From contig CADCML010000006.1 in assembly GCA_902802535.1 (NCBI GenBank), forward strand, positions 1-64,000: a DNA stretch of 64,000 nt, written 5' to 3'. This DNA is from an uncultured Bacteroidia bacterium. Lineage in GTDB: Bacteria > Bacteroidota > Bacteroidia > Bacteroidales > F082. Both the position numbers and the translations under genes were made by a program. Below are positions 1-9,169 of the stretch, in pieces. A model generated the notes under the pieces. It ran no database searches. It was not told where the DNA came from and saw only the letters and a list, made by a program, of their open reading frames with translations. Position 1 is the first letter of the stretch. Each line of letters begins with the position of its first letter.

Positions 1-1
1 C

Positions 2-64
2 GAAATAGACCCAAAACTCAGTAGTGTTAATCCTTCAAACAACCTTTCTGGAGGTTTAAGGTAA
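2..64 (+). CDS. possible 3' end of an upstream gene (partial)
   Basis: The frame starting at base 2 is open for 20 codons and ends at TAA 62-64, nine bases before a strong terminator hairpin. The residues end in NNLSGGLR. The piece is too short to recognise, and its position before a terminator is the main support. Confidence 0.3.
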   Translation, partial: EIDPKLSSVNPSNNLSGGLR

Positions 65-72
65 TCGTCCTT

Positions 73-103
73 GCTGGCGGCACTTGCGCCGCCAGCTCTT
101 TTT
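73..103 (+). terminator. Rho-independent terminator
   Basis: A perfect 9-bp GC-rich stem, GCTGGCGGC (73-81) and GCCGCCAGC (88-96), has a 6-nt loop and is followed by a T tract at 99-103. It ends whatever gene lies upstream of the window. Confidence 0.85.
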
Positions 104-214
104 ATGTGAAAGCGCGAAAAATGATACGGGAAAATATTTGAAAGAGGAATTGTTCGGTTAACTCAATAATTTCATGGTTTTTTGGATTTTTAGACACCGT
201 ATTGATATTAATCG

Positions 215-222
215 TATCTTTG
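215..222 (+). promoter_or_regulatory. -7 element of the toxin-antitoxin operon
   Basis: TATCTTTG matches the Bacteroidota -7 consensus TAnnTTTG. No good TTG lies 19-21 bp upstream, so only the -7 half is supported. Confidence 0.5.
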
Positions 223-281
223 TAAATTAATTAAAAGGGTTTGCTATGCCCATAATTGAACAAACGGAAAGGAGCATTACG

Positions 282-596
282 ATGAGTGAAACAACATTGA
301 CAAGCCTGCTGGAATACCTCTACGGTGCCCTCACCCCGAACAACCAACGTTGGTTGGCAGAGCATCTGATAGAACATGCCTATGCGGAAGAAGGCGAAGT
401 TTTGAAGCCATACACCGTTGAGGAACTTTTGGAAAGAGCTGAACAGGGGCGAAAAGAGATTGCACGCGGAAACTATGTGACAAGCGAGGACCTTTTTCGG
501 GATCTATTTGAGGAATTCGGGCTTGCCCCCAGCGACATGGAAGAAATAGACAGACAATTGGAAGAAACCAAATCGCTATACGCAGAAGCAATATGA
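282..596 (+). CDS. antitoxin of a ParE-type toxin-antitoxin pair
   Basis: A small acidic protein of 104 residues that probably binds and neutralises the toxin encoded immediately downstream. The ATG at 282 is preferred over an in-frame ATG at 246 because AAAGGAG sits 7 nt before it. The C-terminal half contains YTVEELLERAEQGRKEIARG, a pattern common in Bacteroidales antitoxins paired with ParE. Its stop overlaps the toxin start (ATGA, 593-596), so the two are translationally coupled. Autoregulation is usual for such pairs but no operator palindrome is visible. The fold class is inferred from the partner rather than from a clear DNA-binding motif. Confidence 0.7.
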   Translation: MSETTLTSLLEYLYGALTPNNQRWLAEHLIEHAYAEEGEVLKPYTVEELLERAEQGRKEIARGNYVTSEDLFRDLFEEFGLAPSDMEEIDRQLEETKSLYAEAI

Positions 597-925
597 GAAT
601 AGTTTGGTATCCCGAAGCGGCAAAAAGGCTTCGTCAAGTCGTCAGTTATATTCAAACCGAATATGGTTCGAAAAGCTGCACGAAATTCCTCAAAGAAGCC
701 TATCGCACGGAAAGACTTCTTGCGAGAAATCCTTGTTTGGGACCAGTAGAGACTCTTCTTGCAGATGCGCCAATTCAATACAGAAGTATCGTCGTGAACC
801 GATTGAACAAAATTGTCTACTGGATTAACGGGGATGTGATAGAGATTGTGGATTTCTGGGACACCCGCCGCGAACCCCAAAAACAAGCCCAACAAACAAT
901 AGAATCCTTAAATCTTAAATCTTAA
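593..925 (+). CDS. RelE/ParE-family toxin
   Basis: A basic 110-residue protein of the RelE/ParE superfamily. It begins MRIVWYPEAAKRLRQVVSYI, the usual strand and helix opening of ParE proteins, and the C-terminal stretch NKIVYWINGDVIEIVDFWDTRR matches the closing beta-strands with the typical D-x-R ending. ParE members poison DNA gyrase and RelE members cleave mRNA on the ribosome; sequence alone does not decide between them, although the long N-terminal helix favours ParE. It is coupled to the antitoxin by a 4-nt overlap. Confidence 0.8.
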   Translation: MRIVWYPEAAKRLRQVVSYIQTEYGSKSCTKFLKEAYRTERLLARNPCLGPVETLLADAPIQYRSIVVNRLNKIVYWINGDVIEIVDFWDTRREPQKQAQQTIESLNLKS

Positions 926-938
926 ATATTTAAATTTC
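903..938. repeat. AATCTTAAA-type AT-rich spacer repeat
   Basis: Overlapping copies of AATCTTAAA follow the toxin gene. The same word family (AATCTTGAA/AATCTTAAA) recurs in spacers near 6.8, 8.5, 22.8, 35.3, 37.0 and 37.3 kb. Confidence 0.5.
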
Positions 939-965
939 AATAATTTGTATTGTTAAGATTTGCAT

Positions 966-2546
966 TTAATTAATCAACCACTCTGAAATGGTCTTGGTTT
1001 CCTGTGAGAAGGCAATACCGATTTTTACAATGGGCTTTCCTCCCATTTGGTAAGGAATAGCATACGCTTTAGATTCAATCTGCTCCAAGGCGTCTTGTGC
1101 TGTGCCGTGCATCTTCAGTTCCATGACGTATGTGACATCGGGCATAAAGACCACCAAGTCGGTGCGACCGCGAGCCGACTTCACCTCGGTGTGTGTGCGG
1201 CAGTTGAAGATGGAAAAGACCACGTAGGTCAACACTTGGTAATAGGCCTCGTATTTGGTTATCTCATCAAGTTGCTTCTCGCCGTATTCCAAATACGGTA
1301 TCGACGCAAAGAAAGATTGCATGAGTTGCATAGCCCTGTCGAGTTCATGGCGCTTCAAGGCGGCATAGAACAAGCCCGCGAAGCCCTCGGAGTTGGAGCC
1401 TCTCAAGCCCATCATGGAACTGAGGAAGTTGTTCATGAAGCCAACTTTCACCTCGGCATTGGGGAAGTCGAGGGTGTAGGTGTTGCTATCGAAGTCGTAG
1501 CCTTTGATGGTGAGGTAGCCCGACTGGTAGAACAAAGGTAGGGCAGAGGTCATGCCCTCGGAGGGTATGTCAAACTCGGTGACAGCCACCTGGATCCTTT
1601 GCAAGCTCAGGATGTCGGTGTTGAACTGCCGCATCGTCTCGAAGAGGAAGGTGGGCGTGCCACTGCTGAACCAATAATAGTTCAAACACCTATCAGTGAA
1701 TACATTCACAATGCTAAAAGGATTGAAGATGTCTTCCGATTCATTACAGAAATGATAGCCATCGTACTGTTGTCGGAGCATTCCGTACATCACTTCTTTG
1801 GTGCAACCATATTGATCGGCCAAAGTTTGGACATCTTGGTCGAAAACCGTTGTCAGTTCTTCCTTGGTGATGCCGCAAAGAGCCGAATATTGGGGCAGCA
1901 TCGAGATGTTGCGCAGGTTGTTCAAGGTGGAGAAGATGCTAAGTTGGCTGAACTTGGTGATGCCCGTGATGAAGACAAACTGCTCGTCGGCATCGCAAAT
2001 CTTCAAAGATTGGTAAAACTCCTGCATGATTCTGCGTACTTCCGCTAATTTGTCGGGTTGGTGCAAATACTCCAACAGCGGCGCATCATATTCGTCGATG
2101 ATGACGACGGCCTTCAGACCCGTTTTCGCATGTGTTTGCTGAATCAGCTTTTTGAGGCGTTCGCCAGGCGAACCGTCCGTATGCTCCCAATGGTACCTCT
2201 GTTCGTGATAATCTAATTGGCTGTGCAGTTCGCTGATGATTTGACTCATTTCATACTTGTTCTTGCAGGCACTCATGTCGAAATGCAGCACGGGGTGTTG
2301 CTTCCAATCCTTTTCCAACTCGGCGATGGCGAGCCCTTCGAACAGGTCTTTTCGGCCTTGAAAATAGTATTTCAAAGTGCTGCAAACCAAAGATTTGCCG
2401 AACCTTCGTGGGCGACTGAGGAAAACGAATTGCGATTCATGGCACATCTTATAAATAAGGTGTGTCTTGTCAACATAGACGCGCCCGTCCTCACGGATGC
2501 GCTCGAAGTCGGCAAAGCCGGCGGTGTAGAGTCTCATGGGTAGCAT
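966..2546 (-). CDS. AAA-ATPase-like / PD-(D/E)XK nuclease-like protein
   Basis: A 526-residue member of the AAA-ATPase-like plus PD-(D/E)XK (DUF1703-type) family, which is abundant in Bacteroidales and has no established function. The Walker A-like motif is RPRRFGKS at residues 45-52 and the Walker B-like motif is VVIIDEYD ending near residue 154. Near the C terminus, GRTDLVV followed by YVMELK gives the D and E-x-K of a PD-(D/E)XK nuclease core. The protein therefore combines NTP-driven and nuclease-like parts. It lies alone between the toxin-antitoxin pair and the large exported protein. Unlike the other AAA genes in this window it has no palindrome at its promoter. Confidence 0.8.
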   Translation of the reverse strand: MLPMRLYTAGFADFERIREDGRVYVDKTHLIYKMCHESQFVFLSRPRRFGKSLVCSTLKYYFQGRKDLFEGLAIAELEKDWKQHPVLHFDMSACKNKYEMSQIISELHSQLDYHEQRYHWEHTDGSPGERLKKLIQQTHAKTGLKAVVIIDEYDAPLLEYLHQPDKLAEVRRIMQEFYQSLKICDADEQFVFITGITKFSQLSIFSTLNNLRNISMLPQYSALCGITKEELTTVFDQDVQTLADQYGCTKEVMYGMLRQQYDGYHFCNESEDIFNPFSIVNVFTDRCLNYYWFSSGTPTFLFETMRQFNTDILSLQRIQVAVTEFDIPSEGMTSALPLFYQSGYLTIKGYDFDSNTYTLDFPNAEVKVGFMNNFLSSMMGLRGSNSEGFAGLFYAALKRHELDRAMQLMQSFFASIPYLEYGEKQLDEITKYEAYYQVLTYVVFSIFNCRTHTEVKSARGRTDLVVFMPDVTYVMELKMHGTAQDALEQIESKAYAIPYQMGGKPIVKIGIAFSQETKTISEWLIN

Positions 2547-2566
2547 GGCGATTAGGTTTTATGCTG

Positions 2567-2574
2567 CAAATATA
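2567..2574 (-). promoter_or_regulatory. -7 element upstream of the AAA/PD-(D/E)XK gene
   Basis: Read on the minus strand, TATATTTG matches TAnnTTTG and ends 20 nt before the start codon at 2546. No clear -33 element is seen. Confidence 0.4.
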
Positions 2575-2603
2575 CATATTATCAAGGAATTTGGCGCTTT
2601 TAC

Positions 2604-5600
2604 TCACTTCTTGAGGTCATACACTATTATAAAGCGATTGCTGTTGTCGATAGTTTTCGCTTCAAAGCTATAGCTCGGGGTTTGGAGCAGGTCAATATCC
2701 GAGCCAGTCATATTGTCAATAAGGTGCAGATACTCCATTTCCACGTTTTCCGTGTTGACCACAAGGCTATAAGTCCCGTCTTCGGCGGCTTTGAAGCAGA
2801 CTGGAATCTCGCCCGTGTGGGCAGAGTGGACCACAGCGCAGTCCTTGCCGTTTTGCGGGATGAATAAGCGTGAGGCATCGTCATGCAGCATGAATTTTTC
2901 AAGGTCGGAGCCTTCGCTGAAGCGGATGCGGGCCAAGTCAACGGGATGGCCGGTTGAGGTGTTCAAGTTGATGTTCAAGATGCCTCTTCCGCCGACGTTA
3001 GGCATAGTGGCCGTAAAGCTGACGCTTTGTCCCTCGGCAGTGGCTTTCACGAAGACACCTTCGCAAGGAGGAATGGAACCCGAAGCTGGAACAAGCTCAG
3101 TGCCATTGATCTTGTAGAAGTTGAGGTCGCTATTGAGGTAGGCTTTGCATGGGAAGGGGTTGCCCACGAGGTTCCAACCCTTCAAAACGGCTTCGTCAGC
3201 ATAGGTGAGCGGGACGACGACATCCGTGTTGCTCGATTTCAGGTTGCCAACGAACCACGCAGTCTTATTGGCGTTGTTGGCGTAGAGGTAACCAGTGGTG
3301 TTGTCAAGGGTTGTGAACGTGCCAGACTTATGGTTGACCCATTCGTCTTGGGTTTGGTTGAACTTGTAGAGGTCGTACTCGTTGGAAATGAGGTTGGTAT
3401 GGTTCGGGTTGCTGAGTGTGAGGGCCTCCGCCATGGGCGAGGCAAGCAGGTAGTAGTGATCCTGGTCGCTTATGTATTTGTCGATGGCCTTTTGCATAGT
3501 GGCTGCAACACCGTTGCCCTTGAATTCTGCACCAGCTTCAATGATGAAATTGGCCGCAGTGCCTTGGTTGGTGAGCGTACCCGAAAGAACGGCAGGGCGG
3601 TGCACCGTGTAGGAGTCGTCTTCGGCAATGACGGCCGTCACGTTGGCATCGCTGTAGAACTCATAGATGGGGTCGTCGTTTTTGACGTAAAGGTAAACGT
3701 CCTGTTGGTTGTTGTTTTCAAAATAGCATGAGAAGATGAGGTCGGTGGCATTGAAGCGCATGGTGTTGCGGCTTGTGTTGTTGTTTTGCGCCTGGATGTT
3801 GGCGGCACCGCCTTCGCCAATCTCGATGGTCCAAGGACTGTCGTAACCGTTGGCATCATTTCTGGTTCTCAGGACGTTGTTGTTGGGATTGGAGGTATTG
3901 GTACACAGGAAACCTGTCGAACCGCTGGCTCCTTGCTCGTTTTTGTCGTGGATGGTCCAACAAGTGTCGTCAGACGGACCGCTCAAGGTGAACTGGTGGA
4001 GGTAGGGGTCGAGGATGGTAATGCTGTTTCCTTCGGGCGTCACTTCAAAAGACGACCTGTTGTTGCCTGCATTGCCAGAAGCGGTGATGGACTGCCCTCC
4101 CATGGCATAGTAGTCGGTGATGTTTCCTGTCGTCTTTTTGCCTACGATGATATAGTGTGCGCCCGGGACGAGGTCCTCAGTTGACTCGACCAAAGTATAG
4201 GTGCCTGATTGGGCTTCAGCGACTTGCGTGATGGCGATGAGCTCGGAATACACACCATAGTAGGCATAGGTGGGCGAGGTGTGAACATAGAGTTTGAAAT
4301 ATGCCGTGCGAACTGCCCCATCATTGGCTGTAACCGTATAGGTAAGGTTGTTGTCTTGGTCTATGGAAGCCGTAATCCAATCGTATGTGGTAGTATAGTA
4401 GCCGCCGGGCTGATAGAAACGCACTTCAATATCGCCCATGTACTGGAAGTTCAAGTATTGGACGGTGAGGGTGTTGGATTGTTCGGTGGCATCAACGAAA
4501 AATTCGGCATCGTCGAGGATGATGGTTGGGTCTGAGCCTTTAGTTATGGACATGGCACCAACGCCAACACTGGCACCGCAGGTAAAGACGAGCCTGACAT
4601 AGCGGTGGCTTTCATCAAATGGGCCCATAAAAGTAAGGGTGTGGGTGGTGTTTGCGCCTCCTCTGATGGGCAGGGTTTTAATGTCGGTGAAGTTGACTCC
4701 GTCAGCCGAGCCTTGCAAAGTGAAATAAGAGGTTCGTGAGCCACCAAACTTTTTCACGTCGATGGTGACAATGCCAGGTTTCTCGCCGGTTTTCACCAGG
4801 ATGTAGTCGCCGGTAGTGTTGAATTTCATCGAATACGGGCTATACCACAGATAATTGTCCGGGTCGTCGACATAATCTTCCACGCCATGCGTAGATGCAC
4901 CAGTCTGATTGTTGAAACTATATGTTGAGCCTCCACTCCAAATGAAAGGTAAGCTCGCATAGTCGTATATTCGACGGGTCTGAGTGATGGAAACAAGATT
5001 GGAATAGATGTTTTCACCGGCCAAATCCACCCGTTCTCTGAAATAAGCTGTGCGATGGTTTGTCGTCGAATTATTGGCTGCCATGAAATAGGTGATGTTG
5101 TTGTTCTCATCAATGTTGGTAACGAGCCAGTCGCAGGTGGTTTGGGTTTCGCCGTCTGATTGGTAAAAGACAATCGTGGGATTGGTTATCGTCTCGATAT
5201 TCGCATAGTATGGGACGAGGGTGCCTGAATGTTGGTCATAATTCAGTGTGAGTTGGTTGGGATTGATTATAATGGAAGGTTGGTCGCCGTCGTTGAAATC
5301 GAAGTCTCTCGGATTGACGATTTGTACTCCTGGGGAATAGTGGTAACCGACATTTCCAGTCAGGGAGAAGGTTCTGCCGACAAGGGCACCCGGGATGTTG
5401 TAATTGTAAATGGTGATGCTGTTCTCGCCTTGATTGATGGTAGTAACGGTAATGCCGTCGTTGGTTGTAATGGCTGTGATTTCGGCATCCACGATTCTGA
5501 CGAGTCGAGCTTGCAGGGAATCCGGCATTTGGTATCCGCCGCTATTGGCTTTGATTTCGGCGATGCTCTTCTCTGCTGGGGTGACAGTATTGCCATGCGA

Positions 5601-6578
5601 AATGATGGTGACGACGGGTTGGGTGAGTTCCGCAAGACCTTGGAAATAAGCCTTTTTGCCTTGCACGGTGATCTCGTCGCCGATGACGGCATCAAATTCG
5701 CCGTATACTACGATGGCACCCGTTGTGTCTTGGATATAGGCGGTCGACACGCCTTCGTTCGTGCTGATACCTGTGACAATGCCAGCGGTGAATACATTTG
5801 CCCCTGTGCTGTAAGTGCGCGCAACGGCAATGGTGACGGGTATATTGAAATTATATGTGGCTGAAGCTATGGAGCTGTTAATCATGCCTTCCTTGACGGC
5901 AATAGCTTTTACGGTGGTGTTGGTGCTAAGCGTGAATCCTCCAGTGTAAGTTGTACTTGAGGCTGTAGGATTGCTGCCGTTGGTGGTGTAATGGATGGTG
6001 GCGCCTTCCGTTTCGCAATCTATGGTCACTTCCTGGGGTTGGATGTAGATGCCTGGCTCAGGACTGAAGGTCGGAGTGGCCACGGCATCAGGGACAGTAC
6101 CGCCGTAGGTGACGCTGATGTATGTCCATCTCACTTGAGCAGAGGCAGTGAATACTAATTCGTTTGTCGAACCTGTCCAAGTATGAGTAATGGCAGTCGT
6201 GTTGGGGGTGAGGGATCCAATGGTGGTTGTGAATCTCATGTAGCTCGTTCCGGTGTAGTGAATCACAACTTGGGTGATGGCTTCGTCCGACGAGACGGTC
6301 AAGGTGCCGTCGAGGTATTCTCTAATGTGTGCGGGTTTGGGGTTGTAGGTGGAGCCAGAGGCGGGGGAATAATATGCTTTGGTGGAGGTGATGGTCACAC
6401 CGTTTTGGGTGGCCGTTGCAGTATCGCCTACACCTGCTTCACCGCCTTGTCCTTGATAGACTTCGGCCGCAAAGGTGATGGTTTGGCTTCTTGTTTGTCC
6501 GTTCGCCCACTTTGTCGGGGCCATGAAGGTCAACAGCGCGAGGGCTGTCAGTAGGAATGTTGTAAGTCTTCTTTTCAT
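2604..6578 (-). CDS. large exported multidomain beta-rich protein
   Basis: A 1324-residue protein with a cleavable signal peptide (hydrophobic TTFLLTALALLTFMAP, cleavage probably after GQ near residue 28). A chitobiase/hexosaminidase C-terminal-like domain lies around residues 165-245 (it contains ATIHYTTNGSNPT). An OB-fold-like stretch follows (residues 245-375), then two BACON-like beta-sandwich segments that begin PSIIINPNQL and PTIILDDAEF. No catalytic domain is evident, so adhesion, carbohydrate contact or a structural surface role is likelier. The last 40 residues are homologous to residues about 370-410 of the T9SS cargo protein at 27.8-29.3 kb, but this protein stops exactly where that one continues into its type IX sorting domain. 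Its route to the surface is therefore unclear. Confidence 0.75.
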   Translation of the reverse strand: MKRRLTTFLLTALALLTFMAPTKWANGQTRSQTITFAAEVYQGQGGEAGVGDTATATQNGVTITSTKAYYSPASGSTYNPKPAHIREYLDGTLTVSSDEAITQVVIHYTGTSYMRFTTTIGSLTPNTTAITHTWTGSTNELVFTASAQVRWTYISVTYGGTVPDAVATPTFSPEPGIYIQPQEVTIDCETEGATIHYTTNGSNPTASSTTYTGGFTLSTNTTVKAIAVKEGMINSSIASATYNFNIPVTIAVARTYSTGANVFTAGIVTGISTNEGVSTAYIQDTTGAIVVYGEFDAVIGDEITVQGKKAYFQGLAELTQPVVTIISHGNTVTPAEKSIAEIKANSGGYQMPDSLQARLVRIVDAEITAITTNDGITVTTINQGENSITIYNYNIPGALVGRTFSLTGNVGYHYSPGVQIVNPRDFDFNDGDQPSIIINPNQLTLNYDQHSGTLVPYYANIETITNPTIVFYQSDGETQTTCDWLVTNIDENNNITYFMAANNSTTNHRTAYFRERVDLAGENIYSNLVSITQTRRIYDYASLPFIWSGGSTYSFNNQTGASTHGVEDYVDDPDNYLWYSPYSMKFNTTGDYILVKTGEKPGIVTIDVKKFGGSRTSYFTLQGSADGVNFTDIKTLPIRGGANTTHTLTFMGPFDESHRYVRLVFTCGASVGVGAMSITKGSDPTIILDDAEFFVDATEQSNTLTVQYLNFQYMGDIEVRFYQPGGYYTTTYDWITASIDQDNNLTYTVTANDGAVRTAYFKLYVHTSPTYAYYGVYSELIAITQVAEAQSGTYTLVESTEDLVPGAHYIIVGKKTTGNITDYYAMGGQSITASGNAGNNRSSFEVTPEGNSITILDPYLHQFTLSGPSDDTCWTIHDKNEQGASGSTGFLCTNTSNPNNNVLRTRNDANGYDSPWTIEIGEGGAANIQAQNNNTSRNTMRFNATDLIFSCYFENNNQQDVYLYVKNDDPIYEFYSDANVTAVIAEDDSYTVHRPAVLSGTLTNQGTAANFIIEAGAEFKGNGVAATMQKAIDKYISDQDHYYLLASPMAEALTLSNPNHTNLISNEYDLYKFNQTQDEWVNHKSGTFTTLDNTTGYLYANNANKTAWFVGNLKSSNTDVVVPLTYADEAVLKGWNLVGNPFPCKAYLNSDLNFYKINGTELVPASGSIPPCEGVFVKATAEGQSVSFTATMPNVGGRGILNINLNTSTGHPVDLARIRFSEGSDLEKFMLHDDASRLFIPQNGKDCAVVHSAHTGEIPVCFKAAEDGTYSLVVNTENVEMEYLHLIDNMTGSDIDLLQTPSYSFEAKTIDNSNRFIIVYDLKK

Positions 6579-6736
6579 GTTTTCTGAGTTTTGTGTTGTT
6601 ATTTAATCTGTTGAAATGATACTTCGATGCAGTCAATTGTTTTGCATTCATGCGGTCAGTTGGAAAAATTGACATCAATAAACGCGGTAAAGATACAGTA
6701 TTTTTATAGAAAAATGAGAGTTGAAGGCATATTTTC

Positions 6737-6766
6737 TTGTTTGTAAGTATTTTTTCCGTATCTTTG
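6737..6766 (+). promoter_or_regulatory. iorAB promoter
   Basis: TTG (6737-6739), 19 bp, then TATCTTTG (6759-6766): a full match to the Bacteroidota -33/-7 promoter. The iorA start lies 65 nt downstream. Confidence 0.7.
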
Positions 6767-6830
6767 TGCACCTCCTCAACCCCAAAGGAGGTGCATTGAA
6801 TATTGAATTTTAAATTTTGAATTATTCGAT

Positions 6831-8411
6831 ATGGAGAAATTATTGCTTTTAGGCGATGAGGCCATAGCACAAGGCTTCATCGATGCTGGCGGCTCGGCCA
6901 TCAACAGCTATCCGGGCACGCCTTCAACCCAAATCACAGAGTATGTCATCAACTCGAAGCAGGCCAAGGAACTCGGCGTGATCGCCAATTGGTGCGCCAA
7001 CGAGAAGACGGCCCTTGAGGCTTCCATCGGCGTGGCCTACGCCGGCAAACGTGCCATGACCTGCATGAAACACGTGGGTCTCAACGTGTGCGGCGACCCC
7101 TTCATGAACGCTGCCATCATCGGCACGAAGGGCGTCCTTGTCGTGGTGGCTGACGACCCGAGCATGTTCTCGTCGCAAGACGAACAGGACAGCCGCTTCT
7201 ATGGTCATTGGGCCATGATTCCCATGCTGGAGCCTTCGAACCAACAAGAGGCCTACGACATGGTGCACTACGGCTTCGAACTGAGTGAAAAACTTGGTAC
7301 GCCGGTGCTCTACCGTATCCCGACCCGCTTGGCCCACAGCCGCGCTGGTGTGGTGCGCAAGCCCGTCCGTCCACAGAATGAGCTCACCGAGCCTGCCGAC
7401 GCCAAGTCGTTCGTGCTGCTGCCGGCCAACGCCAAGCGCCTCTACCGCGATCTCATCGACAAACAACCTAAGTTCACGGAGGCTTCCGAGACTTCGGGCT
7501 TCAACAAGTATTTCGACGGTCCGAACAAGAAACTCGGCATCATCACAACGGGTATCGCCTACAACTATCTGATGGAGAACTTCCCCGATGGCAAGTGCCC
7601 GTATCCCGTTGTTAAGATTACGCAGTATCCGCTGCCGTATGATATTATTAATAAGGTGTATGACGAGTGCGAAGAAATCCTCGTCCTCGAAGACGGCCAG
7701 CCGTTTGTTGAGGAGCTCATCAAGGGCTTCCTCGGCAAGGGCAAGAATGTCATGGGCCGTTTGGACGAGACCATCCGCCGCGACGGTGAACTGAATGCCG
7801 AAAAGGTGGCTAAAGCCCTCGGCATGGACGTGCCTACCATGTTCAAGGTGCCGGAGGTGGTCACCAACCGCCCGCCAGCGCTCTGCCAAGGTTGCCCGCA
7901 CGTCGACAGTTACAATGCCTTGAACGCCGTGATGGCTAACCACAAGGGTGGCAAGGTGTTCGGCGACATTGGTTGCTACACTTTGGGCTTCAACATGGGC
8001 GCCATCAACACTACCGTGTGCATGGGCGCTTCCATCACCATGGCCAAGGGTGCCGCTGAGGTGGGCATCTTCCCGAGCGTGGCGGTCATCGGCGACGGTA
8101 CCTTCGGTCACAGCGGCTTGACGGGTCTCATGGACTGCGTCAACGAGAAGGCCAATGTTGTGGTCATGATCCTTGACAACGACATCACCGCCATGACGGG
8201 CGGCCAGCCTTCGTCGGCTCACAATAAGATTCGCCGTATCTGCGAAGGTCTCGGTGTCGAACCCGAGCATATCCGCGACATCATCCCGCTGCCCAAGAAC
8301 CACGAAGAGAACGTGAAAATCATCGAGGAAGAGGTGAATTATAATGGTGTTTCTGTTATCATACCTCACCGCACCTGCATTGTGGAATTGAAGAAACACA
8401 TGAAGAAATAA
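6831..8411 (+). CDS. iorA: indolepyruvate:ferredoxin oxidoreductase, alpha subunit
   Basis: The thiamine diphosphate-binding subunit of an oxidoreductase that converts aryl 2-keto acids (indolepyruvate, phenylpyruvate) to aryl-acetyl-CoA with ferredoxin as acceptor; it is cytoplasmic. The N-terminal pyrimidine-binding domain starts LLLGDEAIAQGFIDAG with NSYPGTPSTQ. The C-terminal half has CQGCPH near residue 352 and the ThDP signature GDGTFGHSG followed by LDNDITAMTGGQ around residues 422-455. At 526 residues it ends soon after that domain and lacks the C-terminal two-cluster ferredoxin domain of the archaeal enzyme. The beta subunit follows 122 nt downstream. Confidence 0.93.
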   Translation: MEKLLLLGDEAIAQGFIDAGGSAINSYPGTPSTQITEYVINSKQAKELGVIANWCANEKTALEASIGVAYAGKRAMTCMKHVGLNVCGDPFMNAAIIGTKGVLVVVADDPSMFSSQDEQDSRFYGHWAMIPMLEPSNQQEAYDMVHYGFELSEKLGTPVLYRIPTRLAHSRAGVVRKPVRPQNELTEPADAKSFVLLPANAKRLYRDLIDKQPKFTEASETSGFNKYFDGPNKKLGIITTGIAYNYLMENFPDGKCPYPVVKITQYPLPYDIINKVYDECEEILVLEDGQPFVEELIKGFLGKGKNVMGRLDETIRRDGELNAEKVAKALGMDVPTMFKVPEVVTNRPPALCQGCPHVDSYNALNAVMANHKGGKVFGDIGCYTLGFNMGAINTTVCMGASITMAKGAAEVGIFPSVAVIGDGTFGHSGLTGLMDCVNEKANVVVMILDNDITAMTGGQPSSAHNKIRRICEGLGVEPEHIRDIIPLPKNHEENVKIIEEEVNYNGVSVIIPHRTCIVELKKHMKK

Positions 8412-8415
8412 GCTT

Positions 8416-8492
8416 GTTAGCTATTAGCCATTAGCTGTTAGCTTTTAGCCGGTGTCACGGCTGCTAATAGCTAACAGCTAAGAGCTAACAGC
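8416..8492. repeat. TTAGCTA-rich inverted repeat between iorA and iorB
   Basis: Tandem TTAGC words form a long imperfect hairpin; the outer arms GTTAGCTATTAGC (8416-8428) and GCTAATAGCTAAC (8463-8475) pair perfectly. An AATCTTGAA-type spacer repeat follows up to the iorB start. It may stabilise or attenuate the transcript between the two subunit genes. Confidence 0.65.
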
Positions 8493-8533
8493 CAATCTTG
8501 AAATTAGAAATCTTGAATTTTAAATTTAGAAAT

Positions 8534-9103
8534 ATGAAAAAAGACATAGTTTTATGCGGCGTGGGTGGCGACGGCATCGTTTCGGTGGCCAAGATCATCT
8601 CTGACGCTGCCTTGAATATGGGCATGAACCTGAAACAGAGTGAAATCCACGGCATGTCGCAGCGTGGCGGCTCGGTGTTCTCGCACCTTCGCATCTCCGA
8701 CAACGAGATTTTCGCCGACGTCATTCCAGAGGGTCAGGCCGACATCATCCTTTCGTCAGAGCCTATGGAAGCCCTGCGCTATCTGCCTTGGCTGAGCAAG
8801 GAAGGCTGGGTCATCACCAACAACGACCCCTTCATCAACATCGGCAACTATCCTGATATGGCGTTGATTAACGCTGAGTTGGGCAAGCTGGAGCATGTGG
8901 TTTCCTTCAATGCCAACGAAATCGCCAAGCAGCTGAAAGCCCGTTCCAACATGGTGCTGTTGGGTGCCACGGTGCCTTATCTCGGCATCTCCATGGAGAA
9001 GGTCGAGGAGGCTATCGCCCACATCTTCGGCAAGAAAGGCCAGGAGGTCGTCGACCTTAACATTCAGGCCGTGCGTGCCGGTTATGAACAAGCCACGAAA
9101 TGA
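8534..9103 (+). CDS. iorB: indolepyruvate:ferredoxin oxidoreductase, beta subunit
   Basis: The gamma-domain-type subunit of the 2-keto acid oxidoreductase, 189 residues and usual for the family. The ATG at 8534 is chosen because the family motif starts immediately (MKKDIVLCGVGGDGIVSVAK); an in-frame ATG at 8498 would add residues encoded by the spacer repeat. The motif EIHGMSQRGGSVFSHLR, near residue 42, is diagnostic for IorB and related pyruvate oxidoreductase gamma domains. It forms an operon with iorA and ends before a bidirectional terminator. Confidence 0.93.
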   Translation: MKKDIVLCGVGGDGIVSVAKIISDAALNMGMNLKQSEIHGMSQRGGSVFSHLRISDNEIFADVIPEGQADIILSSEPMEALRYLPWLSKEGWVITNNDPFINIGNYPDMALINAELGKLEHVVSFNANEIAKQLKARSNMVLLGATVPYLGISMEKVEEAIAHIFGKKGQEVVDLNIQAVRAGYEQATK

Positions 9104-9131
9104 GACGTGATAGGTAGCGTTTCTACAAGAA

Positions 9132-9163
9132 AAATCCCGATTGGTAGGTTCCAGTCGGGATTT
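9132..9163. terminator. bidirectional terminator between convergent genes
   Basis: AAATCCCGA (9132-9140) pairs with TCGGGATTT (9155-9163), with an A tract on the left and a T tract on the right. It serves iorAB on the plus strand and the lipoprotein gene on the minus strand. Confidence 0.85.
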
Positions 9164-9169
9164 TTTTCT

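Noticed and set aside
6924-8399. 491-codon open frame antisense to iorA
   Set aside because: It mirrors a clearly functional gene, has a His/Val-biased composition typical of shadow frames and no recognisable motif.
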